Shown piece after piece: positions 11,397 through 22,850 of a stretch of 64,000 nt of DNA. How positions within the stretch are numbered: the stretch's first letter is position 1; each line of letters starts with the position of its first letter. The notes beneath the pieces are model-generated. The model was not told where the DNA came from, made no database searches, and saw only the letters and a program-made list of their open reading frames with translations. The position numbers were made by a program, and so were the translations under genes. The stretch comes from Vandiemenella viatica. Lineage: Eukaryota; Arthropoda; Insecta; Orthoptera; Morabidae. The stretch spans positions 104,715,447 through 104,779,446 of the forward strand of contig CM061920.1 of assembly GCA_031002005.1 (NCBI GenBank). Direction: 5' to 3'.

Positions 11397-13421
11397 ATGA
11401 ACCTGTTGAACGGTCTACTGTTAATTATTCACACCAGTCTAGCTACGCAAGACTTTGCAATCGAAAAATTTAGCTCGAGTCCTGGGTTGTACTTTGACCA
11501 TGTAACAGGTGCACAAGTTTACACGCTGAGCTGGAAAATCGTCACCTACGTGAACTTGAAAGAACTAGACGACGCATGTGAAAGTTTGGAGAATTATGCA
11601 ATTAGGTCTATCGCTTTTTGCAAAAACAAATTGGTTGAATTAAATGTAGCAACACATGAATGTGATGAAATGTCTCAAGAGATACTCTGGCATATTAATA
11701 GATTAAAACAGTCTCAAGGTATAATTGGACAGATTGCGAAACATGACTCACCAAGGGAAAAGAGGGCGATTCTTGGAATAGTAGGCCAGATAAGTCGCAT
11801 TCTTTTCGGGACTCTCGATTTGGCTGATGCAGAATTTTATAAATCTAAAATAGATATCCTTGAAAACGAACAACAGACCTTGTTAAAATTATCGAAGGAA
11901 CAATTGACTATAGTGAAAAAATCTTTAACTGAAATTAATTACACATTGTCTAGTGTGAACAGGAACCAAGATGTTTTGGTTTCTGGGATGAAAAAGATGC
12001 AAAATTATGTACAGGAATTTGCTAATCATACAGATCAGTCCATTCGGAAAATAGCTATTATGACTTCCACGAATGAACACCTAATAAGATCCTTATCCAT
12101 CATATTTGAATTACAAAGACAGTATGATTTAGTTATTACTGCTATTGTAAATGCACAGTATGGAATACTGCAACCACTTATTATCAACCCATCACAAGTT
12201 GTCAGCTATTTAAAGTTAATTAGAGACGATATTAAAGATAAAAGATTTCCTGTTCCTCTTACCGAAGAAAACGGGTACTTATTATTGAAAATGATAGACT
12301 TAGATGTATTTTTGTCACAACACATTTTGTCTTATGTACTGACTGTTCCTCTCACAAATAACAATCAGTTTAACATTTACAAAATTCTACCATTACCTAT
12401 TGAAGTTGGTAACAATTACAATTATTTGTTTATCTTGCCAGACAAGGATACCTTGATTATTGATGATTCCCGCAGAATGTATGCTAAGGTGAACTATCAT
12501 GACTTAAAATGTAAGCAGTTAACATCTGATCTTAGTATCTGTAAACAAAATTTTATTTTAGCCACTTCATTCGAATCTGCTCCATGCGAAATAAGGTTAC
12601 TCCAACCTGTCAGGACAATCCCCCAGGATTGTACCAGAAAGTTAATCTCCTTAAACGAAAGTTTGTTGACTAAATTAAGTAATAACGAATGGCTATTCGT
12701 CGCTCCTAAAGAGGAGGGGATGACCATTCTATGTGGCGACAATCAGCCAACTGATGCTATATTCAAAGGAACCGGCAAAATTCGATTCTTTCAAAGATGT
12801 AGAGGGTAGGGAGCCAAGATTCTGATTGAAGCTGAGCAAACGATAAGGACGAATATCACGAGCAAGGATATTGTACCCAATCTAAACTTAGATCTTGACT
12901 GTTGTATTATAAACAAAGAGAAACGTAATATCTCAGAATTAAAGTTAAATCTTCCAATGGAAAATATTGTCAAAAACCTCGATGATTTACGTATGGCAGG
13001 ATTCAAAATTGATCAACTACAGGATCAAATTGAGCAACAAGAGAGAAATGCCTCTACAATTCATTCCTTGTCTCACTATTCGATTTTATCGTATGTTTGT
13101 GTAATTTTAATCCTTTGTATTACTATATTTTGTGTATGTAAACATTGTGGTTGTTTACGAAATTGTTTTAAGTACTTATGGCGGAATACCGCAGGTGAAT
13201 GTTGTAAGCAAATTTGTGTAAAAACAACAATTGTGAATCAAACAACAGGTACTGAGTTAACGCGTATAAGAGGTCGTCGACCTATTCACGCTAACAGTGA
13301 TTTAAACAATGAACTCAATGATGATGATATAATTGTGTTTGAAAGACCTCATTCATCTGTTGGACAAAGACAAGCCGATCTTGACCAAGTGTCAGTTATA
13401 TCACGTTTTGATCGGAGATAA
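11397..13421 (+). pseudogene. env: env: baculovirus F-like envelope glycoprotein, one in-frame stop
   Basis: One reading frame runs from ATG 11397 to TAA 13419-13421 (674 codons before the stop), interrupted by TAG at 12807-12809. The N-terminus has a signal-peptide-like hydrophobic run (LLNGLLLIIHTSLA). A furin-type site, RREK-like (REKR, 11754-11765), is followed at once by a Gly/Ile/Leu-rich fusion-peptide-like segment starting AILGIVGQ. Helical, coiled-coil-prone sequence follows. After the TAG the same frame continues for about 200 codons through another possible heptad region and a membrane anchor (about 13080-13139, SYVCVILILCITIFCVC). A Cys-rich cytoplasmic start and a polar tail complete it. 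Organisation matches the insect F/errantivirus Env family, in which the protein mediates membrane fusion. The alternative start at 12957 is unlikely to be used. As read, the protein would be truncated before its anchor. Confidence 0.9.
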
Positions 13422-13764
13422 ATATCTTGATATTTCATATATATATGTAATTTCTCTGTTTCAACTATGTTTAATAGAATCACTTTTGAATCATTGTAAT
13501 GATTGTAGTAACAAAACATAAGATACAATTTTAGTAGCATTCAGACAGTATAATCAGTAGGTTAGGATAAGGAAATGAAACAATCAAAGATCATTTTATG
13601 TTGACCATGTATGTAGCAGTTAATTAGAATAATCAATTAGTTCAAATGTGTATAAATTGGTTGTCTTTCTGTTTAAGCACTTGAATGCCATGATGCAACG
13701 CATCAAAGGTAAGAGTCTGCACCTCGGTTAAGGCCGGGCTCGACTCTTTCCCCACGGGGGAAGG
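13422..13764 (+). other. Retroviral 3' untranslated region and polypurine tract
   Basis: 343 bases from env stop to 3' LTR, mostly AT-rich. The last part is GC-rich, and the run CGGGGGAAGG at 13755-13764 directly before the LTR is the likely polypurine tract that primes plus-strand DNA synthesis. Confidence 0.8.
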
Positions 13765-14394
13765 TGTATAGACTGTAAGGATTTTCAATAGAATTAATGT
13801 ATATCAGTGAAGGTAATTATTCTCAGGCCTCGCACAGAGACGTAACCTGATTCTTAATATTCAGCTTAGTCGAGAGGCTAGCAAGAACGTCCCGTGAGAA
13901 AGGGCACCTTAACCTTGGCTTTGAAAAATGCATGGTAAGGCCTTTTCAGCCAACCATAGATGCGCGCTATGCCCCTCCACTCACTGAGCTGTGGAGAGCG
14001 CAGTTAGAGTCCAGACATGCAGCATGTAAGATCACCAGAGTGAGCGTAATTGGCTTTATAGTAAGGTAATGTGTTCCGACTCTCTCTCTCTGCTGGCTGG
14101 GAAGGTTACTTTGACTGAAAGTTGCACTAAGATAAATAATTAGTAGATACCAGTTATTTCAAGAAGTATTTCATGTATGTTCTCATGTACTCTTCAATTT
14201 TCATTTATTAAAGTCAGTCAACCTTCTAATTGCGCTTATTTATCGCATTCACCAATTTCCTACATACTATATGTTAGTAGGCACGTGATCGCTTCGGTCA
14301 TAGAATCACATATCTTTGGTAAAACTAATCAGGGAGTGGTTGATCGAAGACGAACTCGCAGTTTCTTGTGGCACTCTACCTTTGGGTCGCTACA
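13765..14394 (+). repeat. 3' LTR
   Basis: 630 bp, matching 5092-5720 by eye except for one extra T near 14381. It is followed by the CTAT duplication at 14395-14398. The near identity supports a recent insertion. Confidence 0.96.
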
Positions 14395-14398
14395 CTAT
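14395..14398. repeat. Target-site duplication, right copy (CTAT)
   Basis: Matches 5088-5091. The pre-insertion site would read from 5087 directly into CTAT and then 14399. Confidence 0.93.
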
Positions 14399-15839
14399 TA
14401 CGAAGATCAGTATCTATTGTATTTTAGTCTGGAAAAATTACGATCTCACAGCTGAGTTAGTTGAAGGGCTAAGCAGTTGTTCTCCAGCAACGGCTGCTGG
14501 AGACGACTTTCTGCGCCGAGATCTAGTGCGACGATCTGCAGCTTGTCTTTAGGCTGCTTCACCAACCAAACAGTTATAAACCGTGCACAAAATGTAACAT
14601 TTCACGTCAGACTAGAATCTTACATGACGTGGTTGTTCCTGGAGTAACCAGAGCAATACCACTGCCACATGCCATTAAAACTCGGCACCTACGTTTCTGG
14701 GTGTCCCTCCTATGATCGTCCAATCTGCGACCACAAGTTCTCCTCTCTCGGCAAGCCTCTATGATCTTCATTGAACTTGGGGCGACTTTTCCGCCAAAAA
14801 ATCACCAGGACATGCGTGTCTAAAGAACCACAAGCAAACCAAAATCCCCCGCGCCCTTCTTAATTGGGTGGGCACAGAAACATCTCGCTGCCCGCTCTTT
14901 CACGCTAGCGACCCAGCCACAGTCCTACAAAGTCTTAAAATGTTCAGTAACTGTCAAGTGAATGTAATCGTTTATATCTAGCAATATGTGATTTTGTTTA
15001 AGTTGTGCAATTGGTTCGCAATAAGCAGATATGTTACTGTTACCATGATCTTCTAGAAGTTGTTACTATGATGGGTATTTAATACTGGAAACATAATCTT
15101 CTTATTCAATACGACTTCAGTCGATCACGATTTATAAAAAAGTAATTGCCAGTACAATACCTATTTATTGCTTTCAATTAATAGGACGAGTGTCACTTCT
15201 ATCTCTGAGGCAAATTATGAGTTTATATTTCTTTCTGACTAGTTTGTATACTTCAGTGTCAGCTTCTTCTCAAGATAGTTTATGTAACCGTTAACGGTTC
15301 GTGAAATTCCGTGACCATTGAATGTAAAAAGCATTTTAATGTAGCAACATTGTACCGTAGTTCAATTAGGACTGCCTAACATGACATTTCCTCTAAATTT
15401 TCGTTTTATGTGCACCTGATATGAGAAAAAATAAAATTTCATACGTTTATATAGTATTTGAGTTTTGATACATGTAAAAAACGTAAATAGTATCCACTAA
15501 AAACTGGTGGTCATTCTGCATGCGAATCAGTATATAAGACAGACAGTACTTTTCATCTTGCTATACTGTGTATGCTTAAATGCTCTTTTTAACAGGCTAG
15601 AACGTGTACTATTCAAAACATTTGCTTCATATATAACTGTTCCGTTAGTTCTATGTCTAGAAGAGAGATACTGCCAACTATAAATTAAGCGAACCAGGAC
15701 CATAACAGTTTGGCGTAAGCTGTTTCGAACCTTCTAGTATTTTACAATCTGTGGTAAGCGATACTTCAAATTCCCTGACTCACGCCAGAAAAAAAGGAGC
15801 AGTATCATGTTTCTGTTTAATTCAATGAATAGGGAAACG

Positions 15840-16460
15840 ATTTGGACTTGGCGGCGCTGGGAATAAAACTGTCTTAAATAAATGCCGTTAGAATATTGAT
15901 GAGGGCGCTTTTGGGGCAGGGTGATTGGGCGCAGCTTGGCTGAGGGGTGGATATCTCACGGGGTGGGCCGTGCTATCGGGCGACCCTTTATTTATTGTCC
16001 AATTAGGAGGGTAGGCGGCTGTCTGGTCACGCAGCTCTCTGATTGAGATTTGTTGGCGGCGCAGCAGAGGTCGGGTCGCTGCCAGCACCGCCGAGTTAGC
16101 TTCCACTGGTCGACTATCGATTTAAAAAAATCGCCTCGAATTGAAGAAGTGCGATGCGGACATCCACTGGTGATAATAGAAGCAATAGCTCTTCATTAAC
16201 ACACACAACAATTCGCCGTTGGCTTACCAAATACTCAGTTAAAGGTAATTACTTTGCGTAGGGAGTAGTGGGTGAAGGCTCTCAGTGATGTCGAAAGCCA
16301 CCAGTCGCCTGGAGAGGACGTTATGCAGGCATCTGGCACTCTATCTCCTCTTTCATCCGTAAACACAACGCAGAATGGAGTTCACAACCACCTATCCACA
16401 TACGGCAGAATGCGGGGAAAAGAGTACAGTTGGGGCTCCTTTTTTGGGGTGGGAGGGGGG
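15840..16460. promoter_or_regulatory. GC-rich island 3 (two blocks)
   Basis: Blocks at about 15840-16140 and 16260-16460 are GC-rich against AT-rich flanks. The first has motifs of developmental enhancers, TTTATTTATTGTCCAATTAG (forkhead- and homeodomain-like) and ATCGAT. No protein domain is seen on either strand. Regulatory function is inferred only from composition and motifs. Confidence 0.35.
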
Positions 16461-17264
16461 GAATATGTCGAACATTCAGAAATTGTGACTCTCCTGTTTC
16501 ACAGAATTTTTGAATTAACTTTACTCAGCAAATCATCTGTCACCTATGCCGGACATCGACATCGTTCCTCATCATACACGCTAATCATACCTCCCTTAAG
16601 TAGCTAACACGCTTTTCTCACATTTTTCTCATTCATGGTATTTTAATTATCAACTATAACTATTTGCAAATTTTCGAAGCGAAAATATTTATTGTTTGTA
16701 AAAATCTTACCGCCGACCATACTTCACAGGGGTGAAACTTTCCATTTCAATGTCCATTTTACAGTAACACAGGAAAGCGACAAACTTTTGACGATGAATA
16801 TGACTCACAAAATGTTTGCAGTATACGTTCAGAAAAAAAAAATGAAGGCGACGTCATAGAGTACGCTATGCGCCGGTTCTTCATTTCTCAGAAACATTGA
16901 AACCGTAGCTACTACTCATGAAATTTTTGCAACAGTTGGATTATTAACATCTCAGTTACAGGTACTGTACTAACTACTAACTGCCACTAAATGCAATAAC
17001 AAACCGTATGTTCAGTATTTTAGACTGCTGCGGAACACCAGAATTATATAGAAGTTTTTATGTTAAAATTTCAGGCAAATTCTGTTGTAAATTGTCTAAA
17101 TCTTAAACAATTTTTATGAAAAACAGATTCAGGCGAGATTAACCTATTATCAAAATTTTGAAAATAAGGAAGAAATAGCAGCATGTAATCAGATCTAGAA
17201 TTATTATTTATCAATATAGATAAAAATTACATGATTTATTATCCAGAATGGGATTTTCAATGGT

Positions 17265-17367
17265 TTCCTCATATCACTCCAAGCGATTGCCGGGATGTTT
17301 CCCGTTCCTTGTTCCCACTCGTTTAATGCCGCTAATGACCTCGGCGATTACGAGGATTAAATAATAA
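17265..17367 (+). repeat. SINE fragment, same family as 33105 and 47830
   Basis: ATCACTCCAAGCGATTGCCGGG followed by a GGATGTTTCCC-like stretch and ATGACCTCGGCGA parallels the body of the SINE at 47830-48010 (ATCACTCCAGG, TGGTTCCTTT, ACGACCTCGACGA). The tRNA-like head is missing. Confidence 0.6.
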
Positions 17368-17629
17368 ACACAAAATAGTAAACACAACATGGCACCATTA
17401 CCGAAAAAATTTAATAAGTAATTCCGGAATCTAAATTTTACTTAAGTCAGTTTACTAGGGAATGAAGTATCGAAGTATCGTACTTACTCACCGTAATGTG
17501 TTCTTAAACTGTTACAAGTATTTTAAAATAGATTAAAATACGTTGAATCTATGATAAACAATATTAAAATGCTTATTAATATCTTCGACAATTTTGAACC
17601 GATTTAAACGAAATATTTTTAGTGGATAG

Positions 17630-19320
17630 GGTATACACCCCTTAATTTTTATACAAACCAACATTTTTTATCCGATTTCAATGGAACTTTGGACCTGTAC
17701 AGTCGAAAATAAAGAGAAAAATACTGTCAACTTTTGGTCTGAAAAAACTGAAACTCTCTCTCCCTATACACTCCCTTAATTTTTGTCAATGTTCTTCATA
17801 CAAAGCTACAGTCGACACCATTTAACTGATCTTCATTAAAGTTGGCATATAAGTGTAATTTTTCATTGATAAAGTTTCTGACAGTAAATAAGAAAACACC
17901 CTTTACACTCCTTAATTTTATAGAAATCTACATTTCTTATCTGACTTTGATTGAACTTTGCACATGTATACTTCAAAACAAAGAGAAAAATCCTGTCAAC
18001 ATTTTGTCAGCCAAAGCTCAACCCCTCTCCCTCCTTCCACCTCCTTAATTTTTGTTAATGTTCTTTATAAAAAGCTACAGTCGCCATCGTTAGGCCGATT
18101 ACTATGAAAGTTGGTGCTTATATGTATTTTTACACGAAGAAGATTTATAACCAAAAAAACCAAAACCACCCCATTTCCCCATTAAACCGCTTAATTGTTA
18201 TACAAACCCACAGTTTTTATCCGATTTAGATAGAACTTAGCAAATTTCTACTATAAAATAATGTCAACTTTTGGTTTGCAAACACTGAACCCCTCTCCTC
18301 GTTTCCATCCCCTTGATTTTTGTCAATTTTCTTTTTAAAAAGCTGCAATTGACACCATTTTACCGATCTTTAAGAAAGTTAGCACATATCTGTATTTGTT
18401 TATGGATAAAATTTCTGACCAAAAAATCCAAAAACTACCCTAGCTCCCCTTTTACATCCCCTTTTTTTTGTACGAACCTACATTTTAATTCGATTCGGTG
18501 GAACTTCGCACGCGGATACTTTAAAACAAATAGAAAAAGAACTTTCACAAAAACGTAAACCCTATCCCTCTTTTTACCCCTTTAATTACTGTCCTGTTCG
18601 TCTATCTGATTTTGAAGCAAGTATGCACATGAATACTTCAAAACAAACAGAAAACTACTGTGTACATTTGGTTTCGAGAAGCCTACCTCTCTGGCCCTTT
18701 CCAACCCCTTAATCAACACATAGGTTCAGTTTCCATCCGATTCTGAAGGAAATTTGCACACGTATACTTTAAAATGTACAAAATAATTGTGTTTAAATTT
18801 GGATTCAGAAGCCCAACCCCCTTCCCTTCTAACCGCACCCATCCTAATTTCCAATGTTCTTTATAGATACCCACAATTTTTATCAGATTTCCATGGAGCA
18901 CTACACATGTAAACTTAAATACAAAGAGAAACATAGTCTTCATTCTATTTACAAAACCCAATCGCTCACTCCTTTGCCCCATTTAATTTATGAAAATATT
19001 TTTTACACGAAGCTACAGTTATTACCTGCTTTCAATGGAACTTTGCACATGTATACTTTAACGCAAGAGAAAAATACTGTCCACGCTAGCTTTACAAAAA
19101 CCATACTACTCTTCGTCTCCAAACCCCTTAATTGATTTTTATACATACCTACAGTTTTTATCTGATATCAATGAAAATTTAAACACGTATACTTTAAATC
19201 AATCTGAAAAGGCAGTCTACATTTGGTATACAAAAGCCCAATCCCTCTTCCCCATTACCCCCACCCATTTCAATTTTAAATGATCTTTACAAAAATCTAC
19301 AGTTAAATCAATTAAGCTCT
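17630..19320. repeat. Degenerate tandem array, about 135-bp monomer in a 270-bp period
   Basis: A block resembling CCTTAATTTTTATACAAACC-ACA-TTTTATCCGATTTCAATGGAAC recurs near 17640, 17908, 18190, 18460, 18590, 18713, 18850, 19000 and 19130. A second variant, TTTGTCAATGTTCTT with CTACAGTCG, alternates in the left half (17776, 18047, 18314). Spacing is about 135 bp, with a 270-bp higher unit on the left that is lost on the right. Copies are heavily diverged, so the array is old. No terminal element features are seen. Confidence 0.8.
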
Positions 19321-19729
19321 TTTTAAGTCATGGCAAAATAATTATATTATAAATGTGTCCTAATGTCTGAACATGTACTTCAGATTTCAACTTGGACCCC
19401 AAGCTTTCACGTTGTGAAAAACAATTAAAAATCTATATTTTCTGTGTGATGCCGGAACAAACATATATATTCCAGAGACAGATTTGTGTATGTGGTATGT
19501 ATTAATACCAAGATTTTACATGTTTCGATTATCAAGCAGCAGCTTTAACAGATATTATGATTAGATCAAAACGGAGCCTGGAACAAAGTGTAAACTGACG
19601 TTCCTTAACACAACATCCCCGTTCTGGAAGTTTTTGGGGTATATAAAGACAGATTTTTTTTAAAAAAAAAACAAGCCCTTTCATCACTGAACTACCAGAA
19701 AGTTCCCACTAAAAACTTAAAAATAAAAT

Positions 19730-19759
19730 AATTGTTTAAAAAAACATAAAGACCGCCTT

Positions 19760-19801
<42 letters not shown>

Positions 19802-20457
19802 ACACTAAAAATTTTAAAATAATTTTATACCTTGCTTAGAAGAAAATAAATCTAAATGGACAATATTTTACATTATTCTTACTGAAACGTTTACATTAAT
19901 TAGTTATTTTTGGAGTCGGTGCCAGCCAAAGCAAGAAAACTAGAAGATAAAAACAATAATACATAAAAATCATGTTGCTAGTTATCTACGATTAATGCTA
20001 GAAACATTTTTCAACAAATTGAAACATACAGATGATACGCCGATATTATACTAACTGTAAAGCGTTTACTGCATGATGCAGCATACCAACTGACACTATA
20101 GCGCCAGAAATATGCCTGGATGACCAACAAGGCCGAGCCACAGATAAAATACTATTAATCTGCTTTCCTAAGCTGTTTCCCGCAATAACGCTATCTGCCT
20201 CACGACATGCTATAAAATATTTGAAATTTGTGTTCGTACTCCCCGTTTCGCCTCGAACACCAAATAAAGTTCAGTAATTATATCTTTGGGATGTGACAAC
20301 TGGCACCGACTCCAAAAATAACTAATTAACCTAAAAAATTTCAATAACAATAATGTAAAATATTGTCCATTTAGATTCTAAGCAAGGTATAAAGTTATTT
20401 TAAAATTTTTAGTGTGCCCTTTTCGAAGGCGGTTTTTATGTTTTTTTAAAACAATTC
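19730..20457. repeat. Foldback structure with about 155-bp inverted arms
   Basis: Left arm 19730-19925 and right arm 20300-20457 are inverted copies, sharing for example GGAGTCGGTGCCAG, AGTTATTTTTGGAG, ATGGACAATATTTTACATTA and TACCTTGCTTAGA. The left arm also contains a 40-base A run (19761-19800) that the right arm lacks. The roughly 374-bp centre includes AATAAAG near its right end. It could be a foldback transposon or two head-to-head partial copies. No protein is encoded. Confidence 0.85.
19761..19800. repeat. Poly(A) run of 40
   Basis: Forty consecutive A bases inside the left foldback arm, absent from the right arm, so they were gained after the arms formed, by slippage or insertion. 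Confidence 0.98.
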
Positions 20458-21502
20458 TTCTATTTCAGTAACATAAATGTCCACCTTAAGAAGAAAAGTT
20501 TCAGACAAATACGCCTGAAATGAAAAATGTATTAAGGACTTCTACTGATTCGTTTATTTACATTTAAAATAATTTTAAGATATTCTGGAAATGCGTGGTA
20601 TGTAGTATGCCATGGAGAAAATAATCAAATTGACGTACGACGGTATTTTGTGGGAGGCTTTCAGCATTTACTCTTAGAATATAAGAGTAAAATATTGTAC
20701 ACTTACCTGGGGGCAAACTCAGAGCTTAGATATCTCAGTTGAGGCAAGGGATGGTGTAGTAGTGTAATACGTTATCTCTGTTACTTAAACATTGATAAAT
20801 TAGCGTTTAACATTAGCAGAGGAGCAATGATGGTAGTTGTTGTGTTTATTATCATGCGGTTGTTAATCAAATGAAAAATTGATATTAAAAATAAAAAGTG
20901 TTACTGTGCTAGTTATTTTCAATCAAAATTTTCGCTTACGATATGATAAACATCGAAAACAGGAAAGACAGAAATCCATAAAGGGAAGAAAATGCACCCA
21001 GGAAGGAAAGAAACAACACTCGCAAGGAAGGAAGGAAAATTAAATACAAAGAAACATAGTCAAAGAGATTTATCGTACCCTGCAAATGGGTTATTCGAAA
21101 GAAGATGAAACAGCGAAATTAAACAAATGAAATTATTTTGTAGAATAAAATGCGCCATTACAATATCTAATGCTCAGAATGTACTAACCTTGAAAATTGC
21201 ACACATGATACTGTTAACAGTATATATTCTGGTCCACTTACTTAAATTCTATTGTTTAAAATAGTAATACTATCCATCAACTAAAAAATAGTAAGCGTCA
21301 CAACTGATAACCTCTGGCATAATATCGACTTCATGGTTGACCAATGAAGAATGCATCTGACCTTCACCAGGACGTGGGTGCAATCCTCTAGTCGGCCGTC
21401 CATATATTCCTTTTTTACATGGTTTCCTGAAATTACTGCAGGCAAATGCTGTAATGGTCTTTCTTAAATATAATTTGATTGTCTTGCGCGCAATCTTTTT
21501 CG
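20458..21502. other. Unrecognised AT-rich sequence
   Basis: No gene, repeat copy or RNA recognised. A short purine-rich run with GGAAGGAA repeats lies near 21000-21040. Confidence 0.5.
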
Positions 21503-21511
21503 GGCTCCAAT

Positions 21512-21816
21512 AAAAATAATAATTTCCTGTGGTCGTAGTGACCTGGTGACAGGGTTTCTATTGGCTGCGCATTCCGCCCTTGTCGTAGCCACCTTAACCT
21601 AGCCCGGAAATCCTGCCGGGAAGAGGGGGCCTACAGTTTAACGTTGAATCCAAACTACGGAAGATTCTCTCGTACTTCACACAACACAGCAGGCTGTCCC
21701 AGAGGTGAAGACCGGGTTAAGTGCCTACGAAGGTCCTCGCCGAGACAGGGATTCGAACCGGGGACCTTTATATCTCCAGTCAGACGCTTAACCACTGAGC
21801 CACCAGACCGCTCTCT
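21512..21816 (-). mobile_element. tRNA-derived SINE with 9-bp target duplication
   Basis: On the minus strand the head reads GTGGCTCAGTGGTTAAGCGT (box A-like), then GGTTCGAATCCC (box B). These are the internal RNA polymerase III promoter boxes. A unique body follows and the 3' end is a short ATTATTATTTTT tail. The 9 bases GGCTCCAAT flank it at 21503-21511 and 21817-21825. A diverged second copy is at 36040-36325. Confidence 0.9.
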
Positions 21817-22084
21817 GGCTCCAATGAACGCATCATAGTTCTATGCTAGTCGTAATTTACTCTTTACAGAGCATTTCCGTTAATCTTAACATTATTGTTT
21901 AACGTCTATTATTTCGATGCACACAATGCACACTTAGATCGCAGTGTTAATACTATGGGAAATAGGAAACAATCTATTGAGCTCACACACGAGATAGTAA
22001 TAACAATTCCAAGTGATAAATATTTTAAAACAGACTCTGTTTCCAAAACGCAAATGGAAATTGGGTGTTTGTGTTTATTTTTTT

Positions 22085-22290
22085 TTTTTAACTGTCATCG
22101 ATCCATTGACTGGTTTGATGCAGTCCTCCATCTCTTCCTATCTCGCGTTAACCTATTAAGCTCTTCATCTCGACATACCTCTTACACCCTTCGTCCTCAA
22201 TTACCTCCTTCATATCTCTTGCTTCCTCTACGGTTCTTACCTTCGACTGTTACCTCCACTAACAAGTTAACCAATATGACCTACCATCCT
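22085..22290 (-). mobile_element. LINE 3'-end fragment, same family as 48870-50320
   Basis: Read on the minus strand it gives GGAGGACTGCATCAAACCAG followed by TCAATGGATCGATGACAG and an A run, matching the end of the plus-strand LINE at 50268-50318 (GGAGGATTGCACCAAACCAG, AGACTGATGACAGC). The body is an extremely short, 5'-truncated copy, which is usual for LINE insertions. Confidence 0.8.
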
Positions 22291-22559
22291 GTATCTTGTT
22301 TCTGTAGGCGTCCTCCACAAACCTCTTGTCGTTATATAAACAATAGGAATAGGTTCACAGTTTAAAACTATGTCACAGTTTTAAGTTATAGAAACGTACG
22401 ATTACATGTATGCTTTGGAATGGATCACGTATTTCTACACATTATTGTTCCCTTGGAATATAACTCTTAATCTTCAAACAACTCAAGGAATTTAATAACA
22501 TCTGGAAGCCGGCATACTAGTTGTTGGCCGCTAATAAAATAGATTCTGAAATTTTCTTT

Positions 22560-22850
22560 GGTAACATGCCGTAGCTTCGCACTATTGACCTCCGTGTGTT
22601 TGAATGGAGAGCAGTCGTGCTGTGAGTGTGTATGGGAGAGTGGCTGCTTTCCCTAGTTAATAGCGCCGCCCGCTGGAAGCAGAGAGAGAGTTTGCGCATT
22701 GGGAGGATATCCTAGAGCGCTCGGGGGAGTTGAGTAGTGTCCCTTGATCCCCGCACCGAGGACAAAGCCCCTCGCTGGTCCATTTGGCTCTCTCAAGCTT
22801 CCGGAGAGCTCTAACACACAAACTTGCGTCACTGCTGTTGCCAATTGCAC
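22560..22850. promoter_or_regulatory. GC/CpG-rich island 4
   Basis: A GC-rich block (GCGCCGCCCGCTGG, AGAGCGCTCGGGGG) in AT-rich DNA. About 500 bases to its right is TATTTAAG (23353) followed by CATTTAGTT, a TATA/initiator-like pair, and a donor-like CGCAGGTAATG near 23480. It may be a promoter with a first exon, or a solo LTR of an unrecognised element; I cannot tell. Confidence 0.3.

Larger units (their letters stand above)
5092..14394 (+). mobile_element. Full-length errantivirus-like endogenous retrovirus (Ty3/gypsy group) with env
   Basis: A 9303-bp LTR element. Both LTRs begin TGTATAG and end GCTACA, and the insert is flanked by the same 4 bases, CTAT, at 5088-5091 and 14395-14398. In order it holds a 5' LTR, primer-binding site, leader, gag, pol (protease, reverse transcriptase, RNase H, integrase), a GC-rich spacer, env, polypurine tract and 3' LTR. 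The order PR-RT-RH-IN, the GPF-type integrase tail and the F-like env place it with insect gypsy-type retroviruses. The LTRs differ by one base, so insertion looks recent. However, pol changes frame about five times beyond the gag/pol shift and env has an in-frame stop, so this copy, as read, cannot make intact Pol or Env. Confidence 0.96.
14399..17629. other. Mostly unrecognised sequence right of the retrovirus
   Basis: No gene seen. It includes a 9-bp-stem hairpin at about 14479-14502 (TCTCCAGCA/TGCTGGAGA), GC-rich islands at 15840-16460 and a SINE fragment at 17265-17367. Confidence 0.55.

Noticed and set aside
12957..13421. Separate small membrane protein gene after env
   Set aside because: It is in the same frame as env with no other stop than the TAG at 12807, and supplies the expected membrane anchor, so it is the C-terminal part of env.
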